Shown here: in pieces, positions 1 through 13,600 of the stretch
How the letters are laid out: each line of letters starts with the position of its first letter
Numbering within the stretch: position 1 is the first letter of the stretch
DNA from: Cercis canadensis
Lineage: Eukaryota; Streptophyta; Magnoliopsida; Fabales; Fabaceae
Assembly: GCA_003255065.1 (NCBI GenBank)
Contig: QAOA01004544.1
Location: 225,076 to 289,075, forward strand
Direction: 5' to 3'
Length of the DNA stretch: 64,000 nucleotides
The notes under the pieces: model-generated
Databases searched by the model: none
The model's input: only the letters and a program-made list of their open reading frames with translations
Told to the model about the DNA's origin: nothing
Position numbers and translations under genes: made by a program

Positions 1-179
1 AAATATAAGCAGACAAACTGATAATGAATGCTACATATATCAGAGAGAAATTTTCATTTAGTTGAAAATTGGCAAATTCCACCAAAGTTGCCTACAATAT
101 ACTGATCTTTGTATACTAACATGCAACAAAGAAAGTAAATAAAATGTCCCAAACAAGCAAGATCACAAGTTATACATAC

Positions 180-1467
180 CAGTTATGTTTTTCCCTCTGG
201 GGACATCTACTAATAGTGCAGGGCCTACATACAGAAACGAGATTAACTATCAGGATCTGATTAACATGATCATGTCATTCCAAAATTAACATAAAAGGAG
301 AATAACATGGCATTGAAATCTTTATAAATGACAACAACAAAAGCCTGACAAATGGATAAGTAAAAATTCCAGAAATTCCACCAGAAAAGGTACAAATATA
401 AAGCATCGGACTGTATTCCTGACGAAGAATCGCCCTTATCCACAGAGCAAGAATGTGGGAACAGAATTTGATCTTCCAAAACCTAAAGCAACTATAGAAA
501 TAAGAATAAAATTACAGACAAGACGAAACACTAAATATACATCAGCATTCAACGTTGAGACAATCAAGAGCTTATTAAATATCTACCTCTGTTCAGGTCA
601 ATACACAGATTACAGAAATCTAGTCATAAAAGCTCCATAATTTCTCCTTCACATAGTAGACTCCAAGTTCTTAAAAGCCAGAGATTTAACTTAAAATAGT
701 TAGATATCATTCATATTTTTGATCTAAGATTTGGTCGCATATTCTCTTTCGTAAAAAAGATGCAGACAATAATCAATTATACAAAATTATACCTGGGACT
801 TGCCACAAATTTATGCGCACTAGTTCACCACAAAGATTTTAAGAACCATTTTGATGTTTCAAAGCTCATGTAATTGCAAAATTCATCAAAACTCCATCAA
901 AACGCAAAGTATCATAATTCCATCAAACACAGAGAATCAACATAATCGACGGATGAAGTTCGTCTAAAGAAGAGGGAAAAAAAATCAAACATGATCTGAT
1001 GAAAGAATAGAGATTTGGTATAATTAATTATCATCACCGTTGAGTACTTCTAAATCGAGCGAGTCAACGTCAAAGCCAGCGTCGAAGTAGTGGTCGAAGA
1101 CATGCCCCGGCGCGTCAACATGGGTACCGGTGTGAGTGGGGAGCTTCATCACTGAGTTATTAGCGCGTGAACCATTTTTCATGCTGGCCAGAAGCCAGAG
1201 GAAACTGCCAAGGCTATCCTTAGATTCAAAGACAGGCATGTCAGGTACGTACCTGTGACTGATATCGAAGATTCGCCCATTACCGTAGACTTCTTGACGT
1301 GGAGGGAGAATGATAAGATTACTGTCGCCGCCGGCGAGTGAGCAGTCTGCGGAATCGGCGCCGGGGATGGAGGGATAGGCTGTGGTGGTGGCAACGGCAG
1401 CGAGGGAGTGAAAAGAAATTGCCAGGGATAAGGCACAGAGAAAGGCCACCAGTGAGCTAGAGTTCAT
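180..1467 (-). CDS. Cyclase-family (kynurenine-formamidase-like) secreted protein, copy 1, partial at left edge
   Basis: Exon 1 is 1038..1467 and exon 2 is 180..224; the remaining exons lie beyond the left edge. The product opens with a hydrophobic signal peptide (MNSSSLVAFLCALSLAIS) and contains the metal-binding signature [11 protein letters not shown] of the cyclase family (Pfam Cyclase, relatives of bacterial kynurenine formamidase). I chose the ATG at 1467 rather than the one 10 codons upstream because it aligns with the starts of the two paralogues and puts the signal peptide at the N-terminus. Exon 1 ends in phase 1 and joins the 45-bp exon 2 in frame, as in both other copies. Substrate and role in plants are not settled by the sequence; a secreted or ER location is inferred. 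An LTR element begins about 500 bp upstream of the start. Confidence 0.85.
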
Positions 1468-1967
1468 GGTGATTGGACTTGGGCACTGCGACGGCACAAT
1501 ACAACTTGGTGGTAATTTAGAGCTTTTATCCTATGCTAATTTTTCTTTTCGTTTGGCTACTAATATAGTTGACTTCATATCAAAAGCAAATAATAATATA
1601 GTGAAGAGTTTCTTTTTTAGTGGAGACTTAACAAGAGAATAACATTCAGATCAAAAAAGAGAAAAACATAACTACTTTACTAATTCTTGGGGGAACAAGA
1701 GAATAACGTAACTGTTGAAATAGTGTAAAGATAAAAATAAATAAATAAATAATAAGTATCTTCTAAGTTCGTTTATATCTCTTACTCTTTTTCAACACAC
1801 TTGTTAATGGGATTAATGAGTGAGTGACATAAGGTTATAAACGTTTGCTCATATGGCACCTAGTCCATAGAAGATTAGCATGGTCATGTGCGATGATGAC
1901 AAACTATATGTTGAAAGTTGAAACAATTAAGTTCTGACAAAAGAGCCTCAAATAACAATAGTATTTT
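1468..1967. other. Upstream region of cyclase copy 1
   Basis: About 500 bp of A+T-rich sequence between the cyclase start and the gypsy LTR. It should hold the promoter of copy 1; no clear TATA box or other element was identified. Confidence 0.4.
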
Positions 1968-2300
1968 TGATGTAGGAGTATTACGTTTACTGCATTTTCT
2001 ATTTTATACTTGTGTTTTAATCTTATTTAAGTAGTTATGTATCTAGCATGTGACATTTTTAATTTCTGGACTTATATTAGATTTGGGCTTGTGTACTGTC
2101 GAGCCAGGTTAGTACTAGACTTAGAAACCCTAGTATAAATAGCCTAAGATCTACTGTAAACAACAACTTTTCATAATATAATTTCAATTATCAGAGGTTT
2201 TTACGTATTAGAACCCTGCTCTCTATTCCTATCTTAATCTCTTCCCTCAAATCCTTAATTATGTCTCAAATTCTTGCTATTTGGCCCCAATACTACATTA
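1968..2300 (+). repeat. 5' LTR of the gypsy element
   Basis: 333 bp, matching 5364..5696 with scattered substitutions. It contains a TATA-like tataaata at 2134..2141, a plausible element promoter. Confidence 0.9.
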
Positions 2301-2317
2301 AATTGGTATCAAAGCCC

Positions 2318-3882
2318 ATGGCTGGTCGTGGTAGAGGTAGAGGAAACCAAGAGCAGCAAACAGAATTGGCTGAGATGCAAAGGATGATTGAAGATTTATC
2401 ACGAGCTGTGCAGGCTTTGCAGCGACAGGGATGTGCGGAAGCCCGTATGGAGATTCCAGAAGGTGACCGCGAAAACCAAGACATATTGAAAGGTAGTTTA
2501 GAGATGAAGAATCGAATCAAGAAAAAGAGAACCCATTCCATGAAACTAAAACTGCTAACCAAGTAGCAAGAGGTGGATTGGAGGAGAGGTTGGTTCATGC
2601 CCTTGATTTGAACGGAGGTGGAATTAGAATTGAAGTTGCTAATTTTATGGGAAAAATGCATGTCGAGGATTATTTAGATTGAGAGGCTAGTTTGGAGAAC
2701 TATTTTGAATGGAAACTCATGCAAGAAGAGAGAAAATTGTTGTTTGTGAAATTAAAATTAAAAACCACTATACTTCAATGGTGGAAGAGAGTTGAAGAGC
2801 AGCGTGCACGATAAGGGAAGGAGAAAATCAGCACTTGGGAACACATGAAGGCAAATATGCGAAAACGGTTTTTATTAGCAGACTACCTAATAGATATGTA
2901 TGAGCGGTTTCATTCATTGAAGTAGGGTGATATGTTAGTGGAGGAGTACACTTCGGAGTTCAACAATTTGTCCATTAAGGTTGGTTTGAATGAGACAACA
3001 GAACATATGACCTCTTATTATCTTGCTGGTTTGTGCCGTGCTGTTAGGAATGAAATGGGAGTGGTTCGCCTATTTAACCTAAAAGATGCTTGACAATTTG
3101 CCTTAATGGCTGAGAAACGTGTTTTGCGTCTTGGAGTAAGGAAATTTGGGTATGACAAAATGAGGAATACTTCACAAAATTTTAGTAACACCATGCGGGG
3201 GTTTAGAAATGATCAAATAGCCCTACATAGTGGTCAAGTAAACGGTGTAGCAAGCAAAGACAATGGAGAAAATATTGCTCAGATTGATAAAGGGAAGAGC
3301 ATGGTAAAATATGGGCAGAGGAACAATACTGAAACATGTGCTTTAAAACTGGGTAGTGGCTCCCAATTTCGATGTTTCTCTTGTGGTGAAACAGGGCATG
3401 CTTCATATGTTTGCCCACAATGCAAAATTAATTTTGTAGAAGGAGAAAGAGGGGAAAAAATACTTGAACATGTTTATGATGATTTTCCTATTGAGGATGA
3501 AGAAGTTGATGTGTATCAAGTGCAAGGAGAGTCATTGGTTGTCCGTAGAGTAATGACAGCCACCACCAAAGATGACACAAAAGATTGGAAGCAGCATAGC
3601 ATATTCAGAACCCGTGTGTTTTGCAAGGGAAAAGTATGCAATTTAATTATTGATGGAGGTAGTATGAAGAACGTCATTTCAAAAGATGCAGTGGAGAAAT
3701 TAGGGCTAATTACTGAAAAGTATCTTTATCCTTATAAGATCAGATGGCTTAAAAAAGGTAATAAAGTTTCTGTCACAACTAGGTGCCTAGTCAATTTTAC
3801 TATAGGTAATAAGTTAGAAGATGAAGCTTTGTGTGATGTTGTGCCTATGGATGGTAGTCATATTCTTTTGGGCAGACCTTAA
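2318..3882 (+). pseudogene. Gypsy gag-protease remnant
   Basis: The reading starts MAGRGRGRGNQ, typical of chromovirus gag. A gag-like region follows with in-frame stops near 2565, 2682, 2814, 2925 and 3094. A longer open stretch (3106..3882) holds a CCHC zinc knuckle (CFSCGETGHASYVC, about 3373..3414) and a retropepsin-like region with DGGS (about 3652). It ends in a stop just after ILLGRP, where intact relatives continue. Not translatable as one protein. Confidence 0.85.
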
Positions 3883-4029
3883 CTATTTGATAATGATGTT
3901 GAACACCGTGCCAAACCCAATACATATTCTTTTTATAGGGGCAGCAAGAAATATACATTGTACCATATTAAAGAAGATACTATAGGGGCTCATCACTCAT
4001 CTAAGGGTGACAAAATTGCTACCATTGTT

Positions 4030-5288
4030 TTTGCCACCAGACTTGAAAAAATCACCAAAGAACTTCATGGGAATAGTTTGGGAGGACATTTTGGTAAAGA
4101 TAAGACTATGAGAATAGTGGCAGATCGTTACTATTGACCAAAAATACTTAAGGATGTGGACAAGTGGGTGAAAAGATGCTCAATTTGCCAACTTGGTAAA
4201 GGAAGCTTACAAAACACAGGTCTGTACACTCTGTTGCCTGAGCCAGAAGCACAATGGATCCATTTGAGCATGGATTTTGTCTTGGGGCTTCCAAAAATAG
4301 AAAAGGGGTATGATGTCATCTTTGTTGTAGTGGACTGGTTTTCAAAAATGGTACATTTTATACCCTGCTCGAAAATTGCTTATGCTTCACATATTGCTGA
4401 ATTGTTCTTTTGAGAAGTGGTTAGGCTACATGGAGTTCCAACATCTATTGTTTCTAATAGAGATGTCAAATTCATGGGACATTTCTAGAGATCATTATAG
4501 AGGAAGCTTAGAACTCAACTAAAATATTTCAGCACTTGTCATCCACAAACCGATGGTCAAACATAATTGGTGAATAGGAGTTTGGGAAATTTATTGAGAT
4601 GTCTTGCGGGAAATCATGTGAAGACATGAGATTTTATGATACCACAGGCTAAATTTGCATATAACAATTCAGTGAACAAAACTATTAGAAAAACACCTTT
4701 TGAAACAACATATGGTCTTAAACCACATAATGTGCTTGATTTGGTGCCTTTACCACAAAAGGCTAGGGTGAGTGATGATGGGGAGGCATTTGTTGATCAT
4801 GTCCAACAGGTTCATAAGGAAGTTAGAGAGGCCTTAAGATCCAGCAATGATGCATATGCAACTGCTGCCAGCCGGCATCGCCGTATATAGGAGTTTGAAA
4901 AGGGTGACATCTGTTAGTGCATTTGAGGCGAAAGTGATTTCCTAAGGGTACTTAACATAAGCTCAAGTCAAGGAAGTTTGGGCTGTGTAAGGTATTGAAG
5001 AAAATCAACTCTAATGCCTACTTAATGGAGCTACCTTCTGAGCTACAAATAAGCCCAATCTTCAATGTGGCAGATTTGTATACTTATGAAGGATTTAAAG
5101 AGGGAATGACTCCAATTACTAAGCAAGTTAACAACTTGCCCACAGTGCAACAAGAAGTTATTGAAGATGTACTTGATGTGAAGGAGGTGAAGTTTAGGAG
5201 AAGAAATCAATATCAGCGATTTTTGGTGAAATGGTTAGGTAAACCAGCTACTGAAAGCACTTGGATTGCAGAGGAGAAGCTGAAATGA
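4030..5288 (+). pseudogene. Gypsy integrase and chromodomain remnant
   Basis: The segment opens with a sequence like the start of a gypsy integrase (GGHFGKDKT), then an HHCC-type zinc-binding part with the pair CSICQLGK (about 4177..4200). The catalytic core follows, with SMDFVLGLP near 4268. The C-terminal part (about 5160..5288) resembles a chromodomain (QRFLVKWLGKPATESTW). Frameshifts and stops break it near 4136, 4411 and 4888. The join with the protease part, near 4030, lacks the whole reverse transcriptase and RNase H region. Confidence 0.8.
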
Positions 5289-5363
5289 ATTGACCCATAA
5301 ACTTATGCAGAAGTTTGTAATGTTTTTGCTCCAGACACTAGCCCACTTTCAAGAGGGGGAGAT

Positions 5364-5696
5364 TGATGCAGGAGCATCATGTTTACTGCATTTTCTATTT
5401 TATACGTGTGTTTTAATATTATTTAAGTAGTCATGTGTCTAGCATGTGACCTTTTTAATTTATAGACTTATATTATATTTGGGCTTGTGTACTATTGGGC
5501 CAGGTTAGTACTAAACTTAGAAACCCTAGTATAAATAGCCTAAGATCTATTATAAACAATAGCTTTTCAAAATATAATTTCAATTATTAGAGGTTTTTAA
5601 GTATTAGAACCCTACTCTCTGTTCCTATCTCAATCTCTCCCCTCAAATCCCTAATTCTGTCTCAAATTCTTGCTGTTTGGCCCCAATACTACATCA
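5364..5696 (+). repeat. 3' LTR of the gypsy element
   Basis: 333 bp copy of the 5' LTR with visible point differences, so the insertion is not very recent. Confidence 0.9.
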
Positions 5697-6024
5697 ATTT
5701 CTCCAATCCAATGCACAAAATAAAACCAAAGAGGAAGAGGCCATACGAGACAGATATAGGATTTCCCGAAAACAAGTCAGCAGAAGATATTTACTAAGCA
5801 TTAGAAAAAACATAGGATGGCAGTAGAAGGTATGCCATACGCTATTTACTTCTAGAAAGTAATACAGAAGTTAGAAAAGATGACTATGTTTAAGAGATAA
5901 TAACAGTTAGCTACTCTAGTTGAATAAGCAGCACATGCAGCTGCTATTCAGCTGAAACGATGTATTAACAAGTTCCAAAAGATAAATGCAAGTGAACAGT
6001 GATAAGCCCTCTGCATCAATCAGA

Positions 6025-8784
6025 TCATCCTCCTCGCATATGTGCACCTAATTCACCAAACTGGTCATCTCCTTCAACTGTGTCTTCTGATAGCCGCACT
6101 GCATCCAACTTTTGTTTGAGGATTTCTAAAGCATTCAGTACTAGTTGAGAAGCCTTAATTGCACCAGTGGATTCAACTGTGAATATGAAACTATCCTGTT
6201 TTGCATTGATGTCAACAAGCCCAGGCTTGCCCATAACTTCTGCTTTCTTGATCACTTCATCATCATAAGTGTATGCCTCAGGGTCACGCACCACAACCTA
6301 AAAACACAATTTGGTTAGTTATGATAAAATTGTCTAAGGCGATCCAACCCAAGAATGCCTGTGTTAGAATATTCATAAAAAATTTAATAAGGGTTAGAAA
6401 AAATGAAATAGAAAACCTAATAACAGTCGGTGAAGTACAAACATCAACCATCACAAAACTGTGCAGGTCTGTGGTAATCAGTCAGCCAATTGAAATCAGA
6501 TTCATTATTCTTAAAGGACATAGTAAAGACTGCACCCGTTTTTGCAGTGCTATTGTAGCCAAAGGAGTGAATTGGGCACAAAGAGTGTAAAGCTTTTTGA
6601 CAATCATTGGCCTCAATGTGTCATCTCATTTGCTAAAGTTTTTTCGGTAATCAAGGATAAGTTGTAAACACTGGCCAGAAGATGAAATGTAATGATAAAG
6701 AATACAATCAGGATTCATAAAGACCAAGCAATGGATGGATGGAGAGAGAGCAATTACATCACGCTCAGCAAGTTATTTGACAGAGAGCTCCGCCTATGTC
6801 AAAGATTTATTTGATTTAATAGAGAAATCTACCCTCCAGTACTTGTTAAGGGTATTGGATCCCTTGTGATATTTCCAACAGAGAATTAGTATCAACTTTG
6901 TATGTGGTTGAAAGTTGAAACTATAGGTAAATGCAGGGGCTTTCCTACTCAATAACCCTCTCAAATATTGCTTATCATTTCCTTATGCAAGCATCCAACT
7001 AATCATCACAATCTCAGGCTGCTCGAAGCAAAAGCAAATTTTTACAAAATTAATTCTTCCAAAATTACCCCCAAATCACCCAACTAGCATGGCAATTATT
7101 TTGATAGGTCTTTCCTACAACATATGTCATCCCCCTGGCCTAAGTTTCTCAGCATAGACCAGGATTACATGTAAAGTCACATCATACTACATAAAATTTT
7201 ACCGGTTGTCTAACCTATAAAGACATCACTTGTACCAAAAAGACTTCGTCCAAATTTACGACATGAAACATAGTGAGACAGAAAAAGAAAGTTGTGATAC
7301 TGAGATTCATTTCCAGCATATCCATATTTAAACCACATTCTGACGATGGAGGAGGCATTTAACAATTGAGAAAAGAAACAGAAGCATCAAGTCACTGATA
7401 CCCATAAAGATAATTGACTAGTAACATTTCCACAATTACTCAGAATATCCATCCATCCATGAACACAGATAAACGCATAAAGGCAAAGACTATTTCTTTC
7501 TTTTGTTCAAGCATAGCATAAAACAGTTATGCATCTATACAACAATAGTATTTACAAAAAGCAGCACATGCATATAATTAAGCTAATTCAAAGGGGGAGT
7601 GATGCATCAGATAACCTCTCTAGCACCCAAATTCGCAAGACATGCTAGATAAATGTTCATAAACTACTGAAAAATAAGACGAACTGGAAACATATAATAC
7701 TATTGCGACAAACAAAACAGTGAAAAGTTGATGAAGGAATTTAGAATTTACCAAAAGGAAACCTACCTGCTCGGTATCTTCATTAATTCCAAACACAGCA
7801 GTAGGACTACTATCTACCCATTCTCTTTTCTGCTGAAGTGTCAAGGTTTCCATTAAATCTTCATTGATATGAATATCTGGCTCAAACATGAAAGTTACAG
7901 TGGCAGCTGGCGACCATTTTGCATGATCTTTGCCAATGCCTTTCCTAGCTATTGCCCTCAGTCTCAGTTCCTGTCCCCGCCGTAACTTCACAATTATAAT
8001 CCCCCTGATAGCAACATAAACCAACTGCAATCATTCATCCTATTCACTATACAGAGTCGTACTCTGACAGGTTCGGCAGTATTATCTCTTATCCAGCGAG
8101 GAAAAATCCAAAAATGGCCTACAATATTCTAGAGAAGTGAAAAACGATAAACCAACTTTCAATTTGTCCAAAAAAATAATTTGTTAAAAAAAAGTAGAAA
8201 TCATGTTAAAGGTCTAAACTTTTAGACTGTTTGAAACGCCAAACTATGTCACAACAACAACAAGAAGAATAAATTTTTGATAGCCAGATACGAGATATAA
8301 CTATGGAAAACGGTGAATACCTCGACTCAGGCTTCGTCTCAGTCTCAGAAGAGTCCAAGGCAAGAGGTTCAGTGAACTCCACGGGAACCACAGTGTGGTC
8401 AGAGCTGTAAAGGTCCTTGCTTGTAACATCAAGGGTTTGATCAGTGATACATTTGGCCCTAAGGTGGAACTCGACGGAGCAAAACTCACACTGGCCATCG
8501 CCGTCGCAGGCGTCGCAGTCACGCGAGAAGCGCATGGACATTGCTCGGTCACTGACCAGTGGGATGAGCCCGACTCGGTGAGCAATGAACTCGTCATTTA
8601 GGACCGTGGAATTGGCCTCTATCTCGACGAGGTCGATGGCGACAGTGGGTACCTCTGCAATCATCACCCTCCTCAACGCGTTGGCAATGCTGGCGTCGGT
8701 GTCTCGCAGCTCGAACTTGATGAAGTCGTCCCTCATCGCCCGAATCCTGACCCTTGGCATGCGCGCATATGAGAGTCCCTCCAT
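6025..8784 (-). CDS. NRPB3: DNA-directed RNA polymerase II subunit 3
   Basis: Three exons (8321..8784, 7767..8004, 6025..6297) join in frame to 324 codons, close to the usual plant RPB3 length of about 320. RPB3 is the alpha-like assembly subunit that pairs with RPB11 in nuclear RNA polymerase II. The N-terminus carries the alpha-like dimerisation segment ([17 protein letters not shown], residues 34-50). A CxxC-x5-CxxC zinc site follows, with Cys at 90, 93, 99 and 102. The conserved C-terminal helix ([15 protein letters not shown]) and a [10 protein letters not shown] tail match known plant NRPB3 proteins. The start at 8784 is the first Met, just before the conserved region. Introns are about 1.5 kb and 0.3 kb. 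No frame breaks are seen, so the gene looks functional. Confidence 0.95.
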
Positions 8785-10363
8785 CTCTCTGATTCCTTTG
8801 CTTCTGGTGTAGGAATGCAGTGGGAAATAGCAAGAATGTGTGCCAACCCACCCAAACAGAAGTTCCTAAAATTGTGAAGACGCTACGAGACCGTGGTACA
8901 CTGGTACTATCTACTATCGTTTTTTATCGTTTTTTTTTTTAAAAAAAAAAACAAATAGAATACACGCTAAAAGTGTGATCTTAAAAAAGATAAATATTTT
9001 TGAAAAAATTATTGTTTTATTTCTTAAATTGACAAAAAAATTTAATTTGATTTTTTCCCACTGAATGAAATATTTAAAATACACATTGATATTATTTAAT
9101 TATTTTATTTATATACATAGTTATTATATTTAAAAATAAACAAACAATTATATTACACCAAAAAATATTTTAGTTATTTTTTACAAATATAAAAGAAATT
9201 AAATTAAAATTTATTTATGTTTAAAATCAAATAATTTTTTTAGCTTACTTGAGAAAACAAATAACAATTCTCTCAATATTTCTTTTTTTATGAAAAAAAG
9301 TATTTCTTTGATGTTTTTATATGTGATGAGTTTATTATTTAATCTTTACATGCCACATACATTATCAAAGTTAGTTTTTTTATCATAAATAAATAGAGTT
9401 AAATTTTTTAGTCTAATAAATATTTTTTTAATTATTCTTCCTCTATACCAAAAAAAAAAAAATCTCTATTCTTTCATATATTTAACTAAAAAATTTAATT
9501 CTATTTAATTCAAATATAAAATCTCAATATTTTAAAAAATATCTAAACTAATTGTGCTATGTATATTTATATAAATAAAATTGATTATATAGTTAAAATT
9601 AATGTCTTCTCTTATTTTTATAACAGAATAGTATATCTTCTTCTGTTATAAAATGGGCTTTGCATTTCTATTGTTTAAGAATCATGCGGCTTTTTAAATT
9701 TTTATGTTTTGTTGTTTGAGCTACCAGTGCTTTTTGTCATTAATTGCTGTAGCTAACACAAAGCCATTGCCCATTTGAATGCTTCCACTTTCAAAAGCCA
9801 AACTAAACCGAGTTCTCTCACCCTTCGCCTAAATCATCATCCGCATTTGCCTCCGCTAGTTGTTGAATTGGGCACAAAAAAATGATTGTGGACTTGAAAT
9901 TATCATACAAGTTAACAAGTGACTATAAGACCTTTGAATTTTGCTCACAAGTAAATTTCATAACTACCCGGGCATATGTTCCCCCCAAGCAGAATTTTCC
10001 TTTACGATTCTCAACGCTTCGAAAACTAAGCCGATTGCAAGATCGACGTTTTATTCCTACGTTTTGCTTGTTAGTGACAATTACCATATTCAGCATACTG
10101 CTATTAGTATTGTTGCATACATTTTGCTTCATACGGACACCAATAGTGAGTAGTGATCTGTACATATCTCAAATGGCTTCGGAAGCTAAATTGTTCTTTG
10201 CAGCAATTTCACCCTTCTCTACCTGTGCATTGGCCTCAAAGTTAAAATGGCAAACCCCCATCCAAAAAGAGAAAATATACACATTTGAAAGTGGACTATA
10301 AGTAGCAGAATACGATAAAATTAAAAGCCAAGCTCTGCCAACCTTAAACTCATATGGAACACA
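8785..10363. other. Intergenic region between NRPB3 and cyclase copy 2
   Basis: Very A+T-rich from about 8930 to 9700. It should contain the NRPB3 promoter on the right of its start. The part at 9900..10000 resembles 14750..14800, downstream of cyclase copy 3, as expected for a tandem duplication that included 3' flanks. No convincing gene. Confidence 0.5.
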
Positions 10364-10661
10364 TTATTTGATCAGAATGCATCGTATTGGTGATGCCTCA
10401 GAACCAACCAACCTAAGAGGTAAACAACGGACAGAATATATTCCCGCCGGGACATCATCGAGCTTTAGACCTTCAACAAGAATGATTTCCTGCAGCATTT
10501 GGACTAGTTTGTTAGCACGTTGCTTGTTGATGCTAGTTCTTATCCAAGTAAGAAACGATGAATTTCCAACTTTTGTTTAAACAGAGAAATTTAAAGATAC
10601 ATACTAGCAGCTTCTTCTCAAACCCCATTTTGTACTAATTAATCTACAATTTTCTTTACAN

Positions 10662-10692
<31 letters not shown>

Positions 10693-13600
10693 TACAATTA
10701 TTTGTCTGGAGTTGAAAAACAGCTTCTCAGACAAATAAACAATCAAATGCACCAGAAATCAGGATTAGTTCAACACCATGCACCAAGCAAGTGGAAAGAG
10801 GCAGGGACATTGATTGAGTCATGTTGAACAGAACGATTAGTGAAAAAGATCATTATGAATTAAACCAAAGGATAGGTTCAACTTTCTTCAATAACACCAG
10901 ATGAGCTCTAAACATCTAAGAATATAGAATATAAAGGATATTAGTGACACTGATGACCCCAAGTTTTATAACTTTTTAACAATTATCAAGAATCCAGCAG
11001 TTTGACAAGCGGGAGTAAAGAACAAAAATAGTTAATTCACCTTTAAATGAGTTATCGAGCTACTGAAAGTGAGACATTAACAGATACTTTACTACCCTTC
11101 TTGGATAAAACACCAAATGATATTCATGACAATGAAGATCAGAACTAATCAGCCAAGGGGCACTTGAGTATACAATCCACTATTACAGTTTTTCAAGAAA
11201 AGAACAATGCCAGACTTAGGGACCATCAATACATTTGTACTACAGGACATGATTTTTTTTGTAACTCAAAAGAGTAGGAATAATTTGCAAATTCGTAGTG
11301 AGTGCACCATAAGACAAATATTTTCTTACCCTGCCTTCTAGGAAAACAAGGTGAGATTGAACCGAGTGTTCATAAGCAGCAGCAGATAAGTAATCAACTC
11401 CTACATTGTATCACAATGAAGTGTGTTATTGAGACAATAAGTATTCAATAACTACATATAGAAATATGACTACCATCAAGTTTGAACTTAAGGTTATACA
11501 AGCATCTCCAGCAGTGCAAGCAAATATGCTATTTCTATATTTTGGGGAAAAAGTTTTTGAGCTTAGAGTTACATAGATAACAGAAAGTAGATGAAAGAAA
11601 GAAAAGAAATGTGCAAGACTAGATATAGACCCAGTCATTTGACACGGGAAAAAAGGACAGACAAAATGCCATTAAGAAAAAGTAGCCCAAATCTTAAACA
11701 ACCACATATATCTTACCTACAAGTTTGATGTCAGTGTTCTCCACTAGCCATTTTGCCCCGTCCTCCATGAATCCCACATAACTTGAATCAAATTCCTTCT
11801 GAAACATAAGCCGCCTGCTATTGTAACAAGTTTTAGTTCACATATGCCTTCCAATCAGCTAGTATGTACCAACAAGCTAAAGGTGGCAACATCAGATTTT
11901 ACTTTGGATCATCAAGGTGAAATTGCAAGATCTGATCAGGCATATTTATGGGTTATTAGATCCATATATGAATACTAGTATCCAACTTGTTCCTAAGTAA
12001 AGCCTCTGCCTACCATCCACCCCCTCTTTATTAGCATATTTATCACAGACCATACAAGTACAATGAAGGATAATACAATTTCCTAAGCCCAGGTCCACGC
12101 TTACAGATACACATCCGTATTAAAATGACTGAGAAAGGGCAACAAAATGTTGAATCTAGGTGATAAAACAGTTATGGAAATACTGAAGAAGTATATAAAG
12201 GCAATCTGTTTCCTCAAGGAAAAGTTGTTGTTGCCTAGACTTTCAAAATGTATACAAGATGGGCACGCACTTAGTAACTTCAGGAACACTACCAATTCCT
12301 TTACAAAACTGTTCTTAATAATTGATAAAATTACATCTTGTGTTAAATTCATAGAGATAATTCAAGAGATGAATTTTGTAAAAGCTTAAAAAAAATATAA
12401 TACAAAAAACTTTCATACATATCTTACTGCAAGAGTTATAAAGCCATATTAGAGAGGCACTTCCAAAGCAATTGTGAAGAAACTTAATGAATTCACTTTT
12501 TATGGTAGAACGACAAAGAGAAAATACTCCCTATATCCATACAGCAGTGACTCACAATACCAGTGATTTATACGGATTACCTGTCCGTATTTAATGTTCT
12601 GAANACAATGAAGGATAATACAATTTCCTAAGCCCAGGTCCACGCTTACAGATACACATCCGTATTAAAATGACTGAGAAAGGGCAACAAAATGTTGAAT
12701 CTAGGTGATAAAACAGTTATGGAAATACTGAAGAAGTATATAAAGGCAATCTGTTTCCTCAAGGAAAAGTTGTTGTTGCCTAAGACTTTCAAAATGTATA
12801 CAAGATGGGCACGCACTTAGTAACTTCAGGAACACTACCGATTCCTTTACAAAACTGTTCTTAATAATTGATAAAATTACATCTTGTGTTAAATTCATAG
12901 AGATCATTCAAGAGATGAATTTTGTAAAAGCTTAAAAAAAATATAATACAAAAAACTTTCATACATATGTTACTGCAAGAGTTATAAAGCCATATTAGAG
13001 AGGCACTTCCAAAGCAATTGTGAAGAAACTTAATGAATTCACTTTTTATGGTAGAACGACAAAGAGAAAATACTCCCTATATCCATACAGCAGTGACTCA
13101 CAATACCAGTGATTTATACGGATTACCTGTCCGTATTTAATGTTCTGAAGAGCACACGGCGTACACCCCTTGGAATTTCCAAGGACTTCATAACTTCAGC
13201 TGTTAGAAAAAGGCACATTTTAGTTTAAGATACAAATAGTGGAGAACAAATAAGAAATGTTTCTGATAGCAAAAACTAAAAAATAGCAAAGCCCATTATT
13301 CATGAAAATGGAATGTATATGAGAAAGCATCAATTCAACTCCATAGAGCATCACTATTAAGATGCGTATAATTTTGTAAAATATTGGTACAAAAGATTGT
13401 TATATAGGAAAAACTTTGACATTCACGTGTCTCGTTAATTGGTCGGCACATGAGCATGCAAATATAACTAGACCAACTAACAAATAATGTTATGTTCATC
13501 AAAGACACCACTGACACACTGATTTCTGTTTAGCAAATATTCGGTGAATTCAGTAAAATTTGACTATAAATTTCTTACTAACATTTACATCATGTAACAA

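Larger units (their letters stand above)
1968..5696 (+). mobile_element. Ty3/gypsy chromovirus-type LTR retrotransposon, internally deleted and decayed
   Basis: Two direct LTRs of equal length (333 bp) begin TGATG and end ACATTA or ACATCA. A primer-binding site like initiator-Met tRNA (TGGTATCAAAGC, 2304..2315) follows the 5' LTR, and a purine-rich tract (about 5350..5362) precedes the 3' LTR. Flanks atttt and atttc suggest a 5-bp target duplication with one change. The interior encodes gag with a zinc knuckle, protease, then integrase and a chromodomain-like C-terminus. The expected reverse transcriptase and RNase H segment between protease and integrase is absent, and the frames carry several stops. 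It is therefore a non-autonomous relic. It lies between cyclase copy 1 and NRPB3. Confidence 0.9.

Noticed and set aside
9882..10301. A 139-codon open frame downstream of cyclase copy 2
   Set aside because: It lies in the 3' flank of the gene, resembles the non-coding flank of copy 3, has no domain, and its frame is not kept in the related flank.
12565..12603. A second exon 3 for cyclase copy 2
   Set aside because: It stops at a single n and belongs to the unmerged overlap; the complete exon is at 13127..13199.
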